Below are positions 16,656 to 24,392 of a stretch of 64,000 nucleotides of DNA, piece after piece. The position numbers and the translations under genes were made by a program. Within the stretch, counting starts at the first letter, position 1, and every line of letters begins with the position of its first letter. The DNA comes from a virus. The stretch is taken from IMG/VR virus record IMGVR_UViG_3300028416_000004, positions 1-64,000 of that record. One strand, 5' to 3'. Below the pieces are notes generated by a model that saw nothing but the letters and a program-made list of their open reading frames with translations, was not told the origin of the DNA and made no database searches.

Positions 16656-18179
16656 ATGATAAAAAAAGGAACTATAATAGAAGGGGAATTTTTAAGTAAC
16701 TCAAATGGTTCAGCATATGTAGTTAATGAAAGTCTCCACTTCGATGTTTTTATAGATAAAAAAAACACAGAAAAAGCACTTCATAAAGATAAAGTTAAAG
16801 TTGAAGTAATTAAAACAAAATATGATTTTGTAGAAGGTAAAATAATTAACGTTTTAGAAAGATTTAAAGATAAATTTGTTGGAACATTAGAAGTTAATGA
16901 AAATTTTGCATTTTTAATACCAGATTCTAATAAAATAAAAAAAGATTTTTTCATACCTTTAGATAAATTAAATGGAGGAAAAGATGGGCAAAAGGCTGTT
17001 ATTGAAATGATTTCTTGGGAAGATGATAAAAAAAACCCAAAAGGATTTGTTATAGAAATTTTAGGTGAAAAAGGTGATAATGATGCAGAAATACATTCTA
17101 TATTACATGAGTACAATTTACCTTATAAATTTGATGATAAAGTAGAAGAAGAAGCCAATTTAATACCTTTATTTCCAACAGAAGAAGAGATTTCAAAAAG
17201 GAAAGATTTGAGAGATGTATTAACTTTAGGAATAGACCCAGAAGACTCGAAAGATGCAGATGATACAATCAGTATAGAATGGATTAATAATGATTGTTTC
17301 GTTTCAATAAATATTGCTGATGTTTCTTATTATGTACAAGAAGGAAGTGAAATAGATAAAGAAGCTTATAAAAGAGGCAATAGCGTTTATTTAGTTGATA
17401 GATGTATTCCAATGTTACCAGAAAAATTAAGTAATAACATATGTAGTTTAAAGAGTGGTTCTGACAAATTAGCTTTTACAGTTACATTTAAAATTAAAAA
17501 TGGAAAAGTTATTGATAAATGGTTTGGTAAAACTATTATTAATGTAAATAAAGATTATACATACGAAGAAGCTCAAGAAGTTATTGAAAATGGAATTAGA
17601 GAAAAATTTAACTTAACAGATAATGCAATTTTAGAACTAAACACAATTGCAAAACAACTTAGAGAAGAGAGAGTTAAAAATAATTTTTTAAGTATAATTA
17701 AACAAGAAATCCGTTTTAAACTAGATGAAAATAACAAACCAATTGATGTATTATTTAAAACATCTAAAGATTCAAATAAATTAATTGAAGAATTTATGCT
17801 ATTAGCAAATAAAGAAGTTGCTAAATTTATAAAAGAAAAATCATCTATATGTATTAATAGAGCACACGAAGAACCAGAAAGAATAAAACTAGAAGAATTA
17901 AAAAGTTTTATTAATCAATTTAATTACACTTTAGATATTACTGGCGATTCTGATGAAATTAAAGTTGAATTAAATAAATTATTAAAAAATTCTTTTAATA
18001 CTCCTGAGTATGATATGATAAGTAACTTAATTACCAAAATACAACAAAAAGCATTTTATACAACAAAAGATGTTTCACATTTTGGCTTAGGGTTTGATGA
18101 CTATTCTCATTTTACATCACCAATAAGAAGATATAGTGATATATTAATTCATAGAATTTTATGTATGCTAATTAAGTAG
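16656..18179 (+). CDS. rnr: RNase R, N-terminal and catalytic part (split gene)
   Basis: The 507-aa product has two cold-shock-like RNA-binding segments (about 1-140) and the RNB 3'-to-5' exoribonuclease domain, with the acidic metal cluster GIDPEDSKDADD near residue 190. It ends abruptly at HFTSPIRRYSDILIHRILC plus four residues, exactly where a full RNase R continues into its S1 domain. The missing S1 part is encoded separately at 19281-19655, after a 1.1-kb insert holding an endonuclease cassette. The stop overlaps the end of the endonuclease gene by 12 nt. Whether the two parts assemble in trans or are joined by RNA splicing cannot be read from the sequence. Confidence 0.88.
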   Translation: MIKKGTIIEGEFLSNSNGSAYVVNESLHFDVFIDKKNTEKALHKDKVKVEVIKTKYDFVEGKIINVLERFKDKFVGTLEVNENFAFLIPDSNKIKKDFFIPLDKLNGGKDGQKAVIEMISWEDDKKNPKGFVIEILGEKGDNDAEIHSILHEYNLPYKFDDKVEEEANLIPLFPTEEEISKRKDLRDVLTLGIDPEDSKDADDTISIEWINNDCFVSINIADVSYYVQEGSEIDKEAYKRGNSVYLVDRCIPMLPEKLSNNICSLKSGSDKLAFTVTFKIKNGKVIDKWFGKTIINVNKDYTYEEAQEVIENGIREKFNLTDNAILELNTIAKQLREERVKNNFLSIIKQEIRFKLDENNKPIDVLFKTSKDSNKLIEEFMLLANKEVAKFIKEKSSICINRAHEEPERIKLEELKSFINQFNYTLDITGDSDEIKVELNKLLKNSFNTPEYDMISNLITKIQQKAFYTTKDVSHFGLGFDDYSHFTSPIRRYSDILIHRILCMLIK

Positions 18180-19049
18180 TTCATTTAATTTTTCAATAAC
18201 ATTTTCATCAAATTTAATAATAATTAATTTAATATTATTATTTTGACAATATTCTATTTTCACTTTATCTCTTTTTTGCGTTTCTCTCAAATGGATTTCA
18301 CCTCCAAAAAAATCAATAGCCTCATAATGTTGTCTACCATTAAATTCAATACAAATGTTTCTTTTTAATAAATAAAAATCAAATGGTAATGGCTTCTTAA
18401 ATTTACAATCTAAAAACCTATATTGATGTATAAATTTAATTTTATTGTCAATTAAATATTTCCTTATTTCACGTTCTCCTTTTGATTCTTTACAAACAAA
18501 ACAACCTTTATTTTTAAGATGATTATTAGGAGTTTGTTTAAATTCACCGTGAATTGGACAAGTTATTATTACTTTTTCATCTTTATTTATATATAAGGTT
18601 TTTTCATAATTATATTTGTTGTTATGTATTAAATTTGATTTTGAGATAAAATTATTAGTTTTTTTTATTATTTTTTCTTCTCTTAAACATAATTGACATC
18701 CATAACCCTTAAGATGATTATTAGGTGTTTGTTCAAATTCACCATGTATTGGACATATTATTTTAACTTTTTGATGCATATTTTTATAATTTAATTCGTT
18801 ATATGCATACCTTGAATTGTGTTTCTTTTTTGCTTCATCAATAAATTCTTCTTCCGTTTTTTTATAAGAATCAAATACACACTTTCTACATCTAGTGCCA
18901 GAACTATGAGACCTGGGCAATTGTTCAAAAATGCCGTGTATTGAACATATAATTTTAACTTTAGTATTATTATTAACATATTCAACTAAAGAGTAATCAT
19001 ATTTGTCACCATGTATTAATTTAGATTTTTTTATAAATTCACTTTTCAT
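18168..19049 (-). CDS. homing endonuclease, zinc-repeat plus Vsr/EDxHD-like nuclease
   Basis: The 293-aa protein has three repeats of a zinc-binding, DNA-contacting unit (C-x-I-H-G-x-F-E/K-Q-x-P-x-x-H then C-x-x-C) and an N-terminal copy of the flanking helix pattern (SKLIHG/NKYDY). A C-terminal nuclease core of the Vsr-related EDxHD/PD-(D/E)xK type follows: GEREIRKYL, LPFDFYLL, ICIEFNGRQHY, KRDKVKIEYC. Such enzymes are phage homing endonucleases that cut a specific gene to spread their own. It lies antisense inside the rnr gene and shares an 11-nt overlap with the small RHH gene before it. Confidence 0.88.
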   Translation of the reverse strand: MKSEFIKKSKLIHGDKYDYSLVEYVNNNTKVKIICSIHGIFEQLPRSHSSGTRCRKCVFDSYKKTEEEFIDEAKKKHNSRYAYNELNYKNMHQKVKIICPIHGEFEQTPNNHLKGYGCQLCLREEKIIKKTNNFISKSNLIHNNKYNYEKTLYINKDEKVIITCPIHGEFKQTPNNHLKNKGCFVCKESKGEREIRKYLIDNKIKFIHQYRFLDCKFKKPLPFDFYLLKRNICIEFNGRQHYEAIDFFGGEIHLRETQKRDKVKIEYCQNNNIKLIIIKFDENVIEKLNELLN

Positions 19050-19194
19050 TTTTTAGACCTTTTTTTATAGCGTATCTTATTATTTCAGATATCTTAACTA
19101 TTCTCTGCTCTTCATTTGAGCGAATTAATGCTATTTTTAAACATTTTTGATATTCTTCTTCATTTAATCTAAAAGTAATTGTTCGACTTTTCAT
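19039..19194 (-). CDS. ribbon-helix-helix (CopG/Arc-like) protein, 51 aa
   Basis: The sequence MKSRTITFRLNEEEYQKCLK begins with a short basic beta strand and continues with two helices (KISEIIRYAIKKGLK), the standard ribbon-helix-helix layout of small DNA-binding repressors. Its TGA stop overlaps the start of the homing endonuclease gene (ATGAAAAGTGA), so translation is probably coupled. It may regulate the cassette itself and, because its promoter region is shared with the divergent C-terminal rnr fragment, possibly that gene too. Confidence 0.7.
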   Translation of the reverse strand: MKSRTITFRLNEEEYQKCLKIALIRSNEEQRIVKISEIIRYAIKKGLKNEK

Positions 19195-19257
19195 ATTGTA
19201 TTAATTATAAATTATTTTTGTCTTACAAATAAATATTGCTTTTTTTTTAAAAAATAT

Positions 19258-19265
19258 TATATTTG
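19258..19265 (+). promoter_or_regulatory. promoter of the RNase R C-terminal fragment
   Basis: TTG 19236-19238 and TATATTTG 19258-19265 are 19 nt apart, and the ATG at 19281 is 15 nt downstream. This suggests that the C-terminal rnr fragment is transcribed on its own. Confidence 0.65.
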
Positions 19266-19280
19266 TATAAATACAATTTT

Positions 19281-19655
19281 ATGAAAATTAATAAATTAGA
19301 AGAGCAATGTAAACACCTATCTGAAAGAGAACGAAAATCACAAAAAGCAGAAAGAGATAGTATAAAATATATGCAATGCATTTATTTGTCAGATAAAATA
19401 GGAAAAGTCTTCAAAGGAATAGTGACATCAGTAACCGAATATGGTATATTTATCACAATTGAAGAAAATGGATGTGATGGATTAGTGAAATTAAAAAACA
19501 TTTCTGGTGATACATATATTTATGATGAAAAAAATTATTGCGTTAAAGGCTTTAATGCTGGAGAAATTATTAGATTGGGAGATTTAGTAAGTGTATACGT
19601 TAAAAATGTTGATATTGAAAAAAGGAATATTGATTTAAACTTAATAAAATTATAA
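19281..19655 (+). CDS. rnr: RNase R, C-terminal S1 part (split gene)
   Basis: The 124-aa product begins with the helix that normally follows the RNB core (LEEQCKHLSERERKSQKAER) and continues into an S1 RNA-binding domain (GKVFKGIVTSVTEYGIFITI, then LGDLVSVYVKNVD). It covers the part missing from the 507-aa fragment. Joining CMLIK to INKLEEQ gives a continuous RNase R sequence with almost nothing lost. It has its own ATG and promoter box. The insert therefore separates two matching halves of one enzyme. Confidence 0.85.
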   Translation: MKINKLEEQCKHLSERERKSQKAERDSIKYMQCIYLSDKIGKVFKGIVTSVTEYGIFITIEENGCDGLVKLKNISGDTYIYDEKNYCVKGFNAGEIIRLGDLVSVYVKNVDIEKRNIDLNLIKL

Positions 19656-19658
19656 ATT

Positions 19659-19850
19659 ATGTGGGATTTGCAAAATGAAGAAGTTTTGGAAGCAAAAAAA
19701 AACAAAGCTTATCAAATTATAGCTAAAGAATTAGAGTTTAGAGACGTAGAAGAAATGATTTCTTATACAAAAGAACCAAAACTAGCAAAGGCAATAAAGC
19801 TATTATGTCAATTTTATGAAGTCCCTAATATTTTAGAGCGAAAAAAATAA
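19659..19850 (+). CDS. hypothetical small protein, 63 aa
   Basis: A short helical charged protein starting 3 nt after the rnr C-terminal fragment and likely co-transcribed with it. The family is unknown. Confidence 0.55.
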   Translation: MWDLQNEEVLEAKKNKAYQIIAKELEFRDVEEMISYTKEPKLAKAIKLLCQFYEVPNILERKK

Positions 19851-19861
19851 ATATTTTTAAT

Positions 19862-20098
19862 GTGAAAAAAATAAATAAAATTAACTTTTTAAAATGGGCT
19901 AGTGTTTTTATTACAATTTTAGCAGCACTAACCATTTCTTTAAGATTAACCGAAATAATAACAAGCTATCTTATATTCTTATTTGGACATATATTAATGT
20001 TTTATATCATGCTAAAAACAAAAGATTGGAGTTTGTTTTTTATGAATTTAATTTGGGTATTGATAGATATTATAGGAATAATTAAATGGAGTTCTTAA
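19862..20098 (+). CDS. small membrane protein, 78 aa, GTG start
   Basis: The likely start is GTG at 19862 (VKKINKINFLKW), since no ATG occurs before the first membrane helix. There are three membrane segments, ending in DWSLFFMNLIWVLIDIIGIIKW. This is a common type of tiny phage membrane protein of unknown role; the last helix pattern resembles PnuC/SWEET-like helices, but only weakly. Confidence 0.6.
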   Translation: MKKINKINFLKWASVFITILAALTISLRLTEIITSYLIFLFGHILMFYIMLKTKDWSLFFMNLIWVLIDIIGIIKWSS

Positions 20099-20122
20099 AA
20101 ATAAATTAAAAAATATAAAATA

Positions 20123-20779
20123 ATGAAAAAAAATAATAAATCAGAAGATGCTTGGCAAGTATTAAGAATTCAAAGCGAATTTACTAAAGGATTTGACCAA
20201 CTTTCAAGTATTGGACCTTGCATATCTATATTTGGTTCAGCTAGAACAGATAAAAAAAATGACTATTATAAGTTAGCGAAAAAAATGGCAAAATTATGCA
20301 CAAAAAATGGTTTTGGCGTTATAACAGGTGGTGGTCCTGGTATTATGGAGGCAGCCAACAAAGGTGCTCACAAATCAAAAGAAGGTTCTATTGGACTAAC
20401 AATTCAATTACCTTTTGAAGCTTGTGCTAACGAATATGTAGATGAACTTGTAGATTGTAGATATTTTTTTACTAGAAAAGTTTTCTTCTTGAAATATGCT
20501 CAAGCTTTCATAGCTTTTCCAGGTGGATTTGGAACTTTGGATGAATTATTTGAAACTCTAACTCTTATACAAACAGGTCATATAAGAAAAGTTCCAGTAG
20601 TATTATTTGGCTCTGAATACTGGGGTGGGTTAATAGAATGGATAAAAGAAACAATGTTCAAAAAAGAAAAGAATGTTTCTGAAAAAGACTTTGATTTATT
20701 TAAAGTAGTTGACACTACTGAAGAGGCTATGAATTATATAAACAAATATTTAAATAACACTTCAGAAATTAATTTTTAA
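20123..20779 (+). CDS. LOG family (TIGR00730-type) nucleotide phosphoribohydrolase-like protein
   Basis: The 218-aa Rossmann-like protein has ITGGGPGIMEAANKGA (about 67-82) and PGGFGTLDE (133-141), the two LOG signatures. Conserved Arg118 (TRK) and Glu141 suit the family active site. LOG enzymes split nucleoside 5'-monophosphates into base and ribose 5-phosphate; they are often misannotated as lysine decarboxylases. In a phage it could serve nucleotide salvage. The exact substrate is unknown. It is followed after 4 nt by a small basic gene. Confidence 0.88.
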   Translation: MKKNNKSEDAWQVLRIQSEFTKGFDQLSSIGPCISIFGSARTDKKNDYYKLAKKMAKLCTKNGFGVITGGGPGIMEAANKGAHKSKEGSIGLTIQLPFEACANEYVDELVDCRYFFTRKVFFLKYAQAFIAFPGGFGTLDELFETLTLIQTGHIRKVPVVLFGSEYWGGLIEWIKETMFKKEKNVSEKDFDLFKVVDTTEEAMNYINKYLNNTSEINF

Positions 20780-20783
20780 AATT

Positions 20784-21008
20784 ATGAGTAATAGAGCACA
20801 AAAAAGATATGCAAAAAAAATGCTAGAAAAGAATACGAAAACAACTAGTGAATCATATGAAGAAAGTTTTGTGATAGATTCTAAAAAACTAGATTCTTTA
20901 GAAAAAGTACAAAAAGCTTTTGAGTTATTAAATATTAAATTTAATCCCCCCAACGAAGAAGCTTACAATGAATATAAAGATATCTTATCAGAATATATTG
21001 AAAAATAA
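20784..21008 (+). CDS. hypothetical small protein, 74 aa
   Basis: The first 15 residues are strongly basic (NRAQKRYAKKMLEKN) and the rest acidic and helical. Co-transcription with the LOG gene is likely. The family is unknown. Confidence 0.55.
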   Translation: MSNRAQKRYAKKMLEKNTKTTSESYEESFVIDSKKLDSLEKVQKAFELLNIKFNPPNEEAYNEYKDILSEYIEK

Positions 21009-21075
21009 TTTTAAAATTTTGTAATATTTTTTAAATTTATTCGTTATATTAATATAAACTTTAAAATTAAAAGAT

Positions 21076-21258
21076 ATGTACTGGATTTGGAGAAATTTAA
21101 TTAGAAAAACTGCTTCTTTATTTATTGGAAATACAGAATTATTCCACAAAATTGAAAAAGAGTCAGACAATCAATTGTTAGAAAAGTTAACAAAAAAATA
21201 CGATAAAAACTTATCTATCATTAAAGATTATGAAGATAAATATTTAAAAAACGTTTAA
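21076..21258 (+). CDS. hypothetical small protein, 60 aa
   Basis: An aromatic amphipathic N-terminus (YWIWRNLIRKTASLF) is followed by a charged helix. It may associate with a membrane. It is convergent with and directly abuts the GIY-YIG-like gene. No family is recognised. Confidence 0.5.
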   Translation: MYWIWRNLIRKTASLFIGNTELFHKIEKESDNQLLEKLTKKYDKNLSIIKDYEDKYLKNV

Positions 21259-21585
21259 TTAACTGAAGAAATAATTGTTCTCTTGTAGGTATTTTAGATT
21301 TTCATCTATTGTTTGACATTCATTAATGAAATTTAAAACTTTATCATCAGGCAATTCAAACCATTCCTTACCACCTTCAGTTGAATAAGAATTATAAAAT
21401 CGATGTAGAATAGTTTCTATTTTTTTGTAATTATCAGATTCGTAATGCTTTAATAAAACTAATTCACCAGATGAACCTGTTTTTAATTGTTTTATACGTT
21501 TTTGTATTTGATTTTTTGTAATCCCCACTTTGTATTTTAGGGGACTAGAAGACCAATCTACAATTAAATAAACTTTTCCTTTCAT
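21259..21585 (-). CDS. T5orf172/GIY-YIG-like nuclease domain protein
   Basis: The 108-aa protein follows the T5orf172 (MUG113) pattern, a GIY-YIG relative: VYLIVDW, YKVGITKNQIQKRIKQLKTGS, a conserved Glu in KIETILHRFY, and KEWFEL. The catalytic Arg (KR/IK) and the Glu appear present. Such small proteins may be nucleases of mobile elements or act in phage DNA metabolism. It is a lone minus-strand gene among plus-strand genes, which suggests separate acquisition. Confidence 0.75.
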   Translation of the reverse strand: MKGKVYLIVDWSSSPLKYKVGITKNQIQKRIKQLKTGSSGELVLLKHYESDNYKKIETILHRFYNSYSTEGGKEWFELPDDKVLNFINECQTIDENLKYLQENNYFFS

Positions 21586-21673
21586 CTGTTTAATGTATAT
21601 AAAAAATAAAAAATGTAAATAAAATTTTTTTTAATTTATTTGATTATTCTATTTAAATTTTATATTTTTTTAA

Positions 21674-21681
21674 TAAATTTG
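21674..21681 (+). promoter_or_regulatory. -7 box TAAATTTG, nearly leaderless
   Basis: TAAATTTG ends 4 nt before ATG 21686, as at 8625. No -33 element lies at the normal distance, so confidence is lower. Confidence 0.4.
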
Positions 21682-21685
21682 AAAT

Positions 21686-21961
21686 ATGGATTACGAATTT
21701 ATTTTTGAAAAAGGAAAACATAAAGGAAAGACTGTTGCATGGGTTAGCGATAATGACCCAAGCTATTTAGTTTGGGTTGAAGAATGTAAACCAGAACTTT
21801 TATTGCCAAACCCTAAGAAGAGAAAAACTGTAGAAATTGATTATTCTAAAGATAATATTAGAAAATACACAGAACCTTCTTTAGATAAAAAAGAAAGTGC
21901 TTTAAAACCTAATTTAAACTTTTGGAATGAAGGCAAAAAAGAAAATAAAACAAAAAAATAA
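21686..21961 (+). CDS. small protein with GKHKGK domain, 91 aa
   Basis: Residues 3-35 (FEKGKHKGKTVAWVSDNDPSYLVW) match a short domain also present at the end of the exonuclease at 56209 (FNFGKYQNKSVFEVLRTNPG then YEWF). In phages and bacteria this unit often follows DnaQ-like exonucleases. Here it stands alone with a lysine-rich tail, so it may be a detached nuclease accessory. Its activity is unknown. Confidence 0.65.
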   Translation: MDYEFIFEKGKHKGKTVAWVSDNDPSYLVWVEECKPELLLPNPKKRKTVEIDYSKDNIRKYTEPSLDKKESALKPNLNFWNEGKKENKTKK

Positions 21962-21995
21962 TATTAATGTTTTTTGATATTTATTTTCTCTTAAC

Positions 21996-22003
21996 TATAT
22001 TTG
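21996..22003 (+). promoter_or_regulatory. promoter with TTTG and TATATTTG
   Basis: TTTG 21973-21976 and TATATTTG 21996-22003 are 19 nt apart. The ATG at 22025 lies 21 nt downstream. This is among the best promoter matches in the window. Confidence 0.65.
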
Positions 22004-22024
22004 CACTATAATTATATAAATATT

Positions 22025-24154
22025 ATGGATTTTACAAACGAACAAATTGAAAAGATTAGAAATAAGTTTCCAAATTTTAAAGGAAGTCATAATAGACTAA
22101 ACGAAACATTTGAGGAAATAGATTACTCAAAAAAGAAACTTGAACTTTCTAAAAATATTGTACAATTCAGAAATGGCTTTATTAATTTAAAAGATTCTGG
22201 GGTTGATAATTCAGAAATAGCTATGAGTGTAATATCTGAATTGATGAATTTAGGTTACACAGTAGATGATAAAGCTTTTAATAATCTATCTAAAGCCTCT
22301 AAAGAAGATATTATATCCTTTCATAATGAAGTGTTGAATTATATAAAAATTATGATTGGAGCAGATAATAATTACACTCCTTTTTGGCCAAATTTCCCAG
22401 AAAGTGTTATGAATAAGAGTGAGGTTGAATTATGGCTTCACCAAATAATTCATTATATGTCTAATGGGGAATATATTCCAAATGAACTAACAAGAGAAAA
22501 AGGTGAGGCTTTTAATAAGGGTAGATATACAATTTTAACATATGGTGATGACAAAATGTTTCTTCAAATTTTTACAGACTTAGTTTCTGTAAATGGAAGT
22601 TTAACTCCAGATGACAAAGATATAGTGGAATGGTTTGTTGTTAGCGAACAAAAATTGAACCTCCCTAAAGAAATACCTTTCAAAGAGAATGTGTGTTTAT
22701 TAGCAAGTTTAGGTGTAGATTGTAACTTAAAAACTGTAACTGACATATTAAGAGTCGCTTCTTATATGTCTAATTCTGGAATAAACGTAGGCAAATCAGA
22801 AATAACTATTTTTAAAAAATTCTCTAGAACAGAAAGAAAATTTATTTTAAGCCTTTTAGAAAAGACTAATTGTGATATATCAGAAGGTGTTTTAAGATTA
22901 GAAAAATGGATTAGATTAGGTGAAATATTACACCCAGGAGATTATAAAAATAAATTTCCAAAATCACTTAACTTTTTCAACAAATTAAGAAATGAAAAAG
23001 TAACATCTTGGTTTTCAAAGTTAAACACAGCTTTTAGTTCTGATTTTGAAGAAGGTTTAAAAATACTTTCAGAGAGACCTGGGGAATTTTTTAGAAGAAT
23101 AGATAGTTTAATTAGAAACAATGTAGATAAAAAAGAAGTTATTTTAAATTACATTCAAAATATAGGTGTTAAAGTTTCTAATAAAGTCCTTTTTGAAACA
23201 TATGAACATTTTGAAAAAAGAAAAAGTAAAAATGATTTTAGAAGTATTATAATAAAGGGAAATAGAAATGTTATATCACTTCCTACTTTAGAACCATTAA
23301 ATGATGAGATTGTAAAAGAAATACAATTAAAAATTAAAAAATCATTAATTGAAAAATTTAAAGAATTACCAAATTTAACAAATGTTTGGTTAGATGAAGA
23401 TTTAAGAAAGATACCTATACCTAAAAACATGAGGTCTTTAAGCTCCTCATTAAGTCCAATAATAAGAGGAGAAAGGATTTCTATAAAAAACAAAGAAGCT
23501 AAAGTCATAAGAACTTTTGTTCATTGGTATGATGAGTATGGAAATCAAGATTTAGATTTATCAGCAATTTTTATAAGCGAAGATAAAATTGAAACTATTG
23601 GTTGGAATAGTTACCATAATTCTATATTAGGCTGTTATTCGGGAGATGTAAGAAACAGAAAGGGTGCATGTGCCGAATATGTTGATATTAAAATAGATAA
23701 GGCAATTGCTAATGGTTTTAAATATGCTGTAATGGATGTTAGAAATTTCAACCAAAAACCTTTTCATTCTCTTTCTCAATGTGTTTTTGGATATATGGAA
23801 GTAGAAAATGCAATTGAGGATAAAAATTTTATACCTAAAACTCTAGAGAATACAATAAGACTACAATCTGATTCAACTGGTGTAATAATGTGTGTGTTAG
23901 ACTTAGAAACAAAAGAATACATTACATTAGATGTTGATTCAAAAGGTTTTGTAGCAACACAAAGCTTAAATGATATCTCAAATTCTATAAGAGAATATTG
24001 TGAACCTCCATCTTTCTCAGTTTATGACTTATTAATAATGCATATCGAAGCAAGAAATGGAAACATAACAATAGAAGAAGAAGCTGAAACTAAATTTAAT
24101 TATGAAGATTTTGCTAATTCTTATTTAGAAACTTTAAAATTTATGGGAATTTAA
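22025..24154 (+). CDS. large protein with C-terminal domain resembling TerD-associated families, 709 aa
   Basis: ATG 22025 is chosen over an in-frame TTG that lies within the promoter box. The first 450 residues are helical and contain no recognised motif. The C-terminal 250 residues include IGWNSYHNS, CYSGDVRNRKGACAEYVDIK, YAVMDVRNFNQKPF and a later VLDLETKEYITLD. These recall an uncharacterised domain found in bacterial proteins linked to tellurium-resistance/vWA-MoxR systems, often read as SGDIxxAPxGAxEFIDID. This is recognition by pattern and weak. It has its own good promoter and is followed by the candidate RNA gene. Confidence 0.7.
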   Translation: MDFTNEQIEKIRNKFPNFKGSHNRLNETFEEIDYSKKKLELSKNIVQFRNGFINLKDSGVDNSEIAMSVISELMNLGYTVDDKAFNNLSKASKEDIISFHNEVLNYIKIMIGADNNYTPFWPNFPESVMNKSEVELWLHQIIHYMSNGEYIPNELTREKGEAFNKGRYTILTYGDDKMFLQIFTDLVSVNGSLTPDDKDIVEWFVVSEQKLNLPKEIPFKENVCLLASLGVDCNLKTVTDILRVASYMSNSGINVGKSEITIFKKFSRTERKFILSLLEKTNCDISEGVLRLEKWIRLGEILHPGDYKNKFPKSLNFFNKLRNEKVTSWFSKLNTAFSSDFEEGLKILSERPGEFFRRIDSLIRNNVDKKEVILNYIQNIGVKVSNKVLFETYEHFEKRKSKNDFRSIIIKGNRNVISLPTLEPLNDEIVKEIQLKIKKSLIEKFKELPNLTNVWLDEDLRKIPIPKNMRSLSSSLSPIIRGERISIKNKEAKVIRTFVHWYDEYGNQDLDLSAIFISEDKIETIGWNSYHNSILGCYSGDVRNRKGACAEYVDIKIDKAIANGFKYAVMDVRNFNQKPFHSLSQCVFGYMEVENAIEDKNFIPKTLENTIRLQSDSTGVIMCVLDLETKEYITLDVDSKGFVATQSLNDISNSIREYCEPPSFSVYDLLIMHIEARNGNITIEEEAETKFNYEDFANSYLETLKFMGI

Positions 24155-24193
24155 AAAAATATAAAAAAAAAAAAAAAAAAAATTAAAAAAATA

Positions 24194-24224
24194 TTTGTTT
24201 TTTTAAAAAATAGTATTAATTTTA
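24194..24224 (+). promoter_or_regulatory. promoter candidate for the 24232 RNA
   Basis: TTTG 24194-24197 is followed after 19 nt by TAATTTTA 24217-24224, one base from TAnnTTTG. The expected start of transcription (about 24228-24232) falls at the first base of the paired RNA region. Confidence 0.45.
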
Positions 24225-24231
24225 CAATTAT

Positions 24232-24343
24232 AACAAAGGCTAGAAATGTAGTTACTTCTATACATTAAGATAAGGTTTAATAAAAATACTAATTCATTTA
24301 CCTTTGTTTAAATTAAGAGGATATTTATTATCCTCTTTTTTTT
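24232..24343 (+). ncRNA. candidate structured small RNA with cloverleaf-like fold
   Basis: The stretch lies in a 238-nt gene-free gap. Positions 24232-24239 pair exactly with 24301-24308, closing a 77-nt unit. Inside are three arms: 24241-24245/24256-24260 (10-nt loop), 24264-24268/24277-24281 (8-nt loop) and 24284-24287/24296-24299 (8-nt loop). A promoter-like element precedes it and a strong terminator (24315-24343) follows. It lacks the canonical TTCGA T-loop, so it is not a normal tRNA. The inner arms are AT-rich and weak; only the closing stem and the terminator are convincing alone. Confidence 0.5.
24315..24343 (+). terminator. Rho-independent terminator
   Basis: A perfect 9-bp stem (24315-24323 with 24329-24337), a 5-nt loop and a T run follow the candidate RNA and precede the RadA-like gene by about 50 nt. 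Confidence 0.85.
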
Positions 24344-24392
24344 GTAATATTTTATTGAATTTTACGTTATTATATTATAAAAGAAAAAAAAT

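Noticed and set aside
24155-24190. Long poly-A stretch after the 709-aa gene
   Set aside because: It is simple sequence that could also reflect homopolymer length error; I draw no function from it.
24232-24308. Reading the 77-nt paired unit as a tRNA
   Set aside because: There is no T-loop consensus, the D-loop lacks GG, and the anticodon-like loop has 8 nt. It is reported only as a candidate structured RNA.
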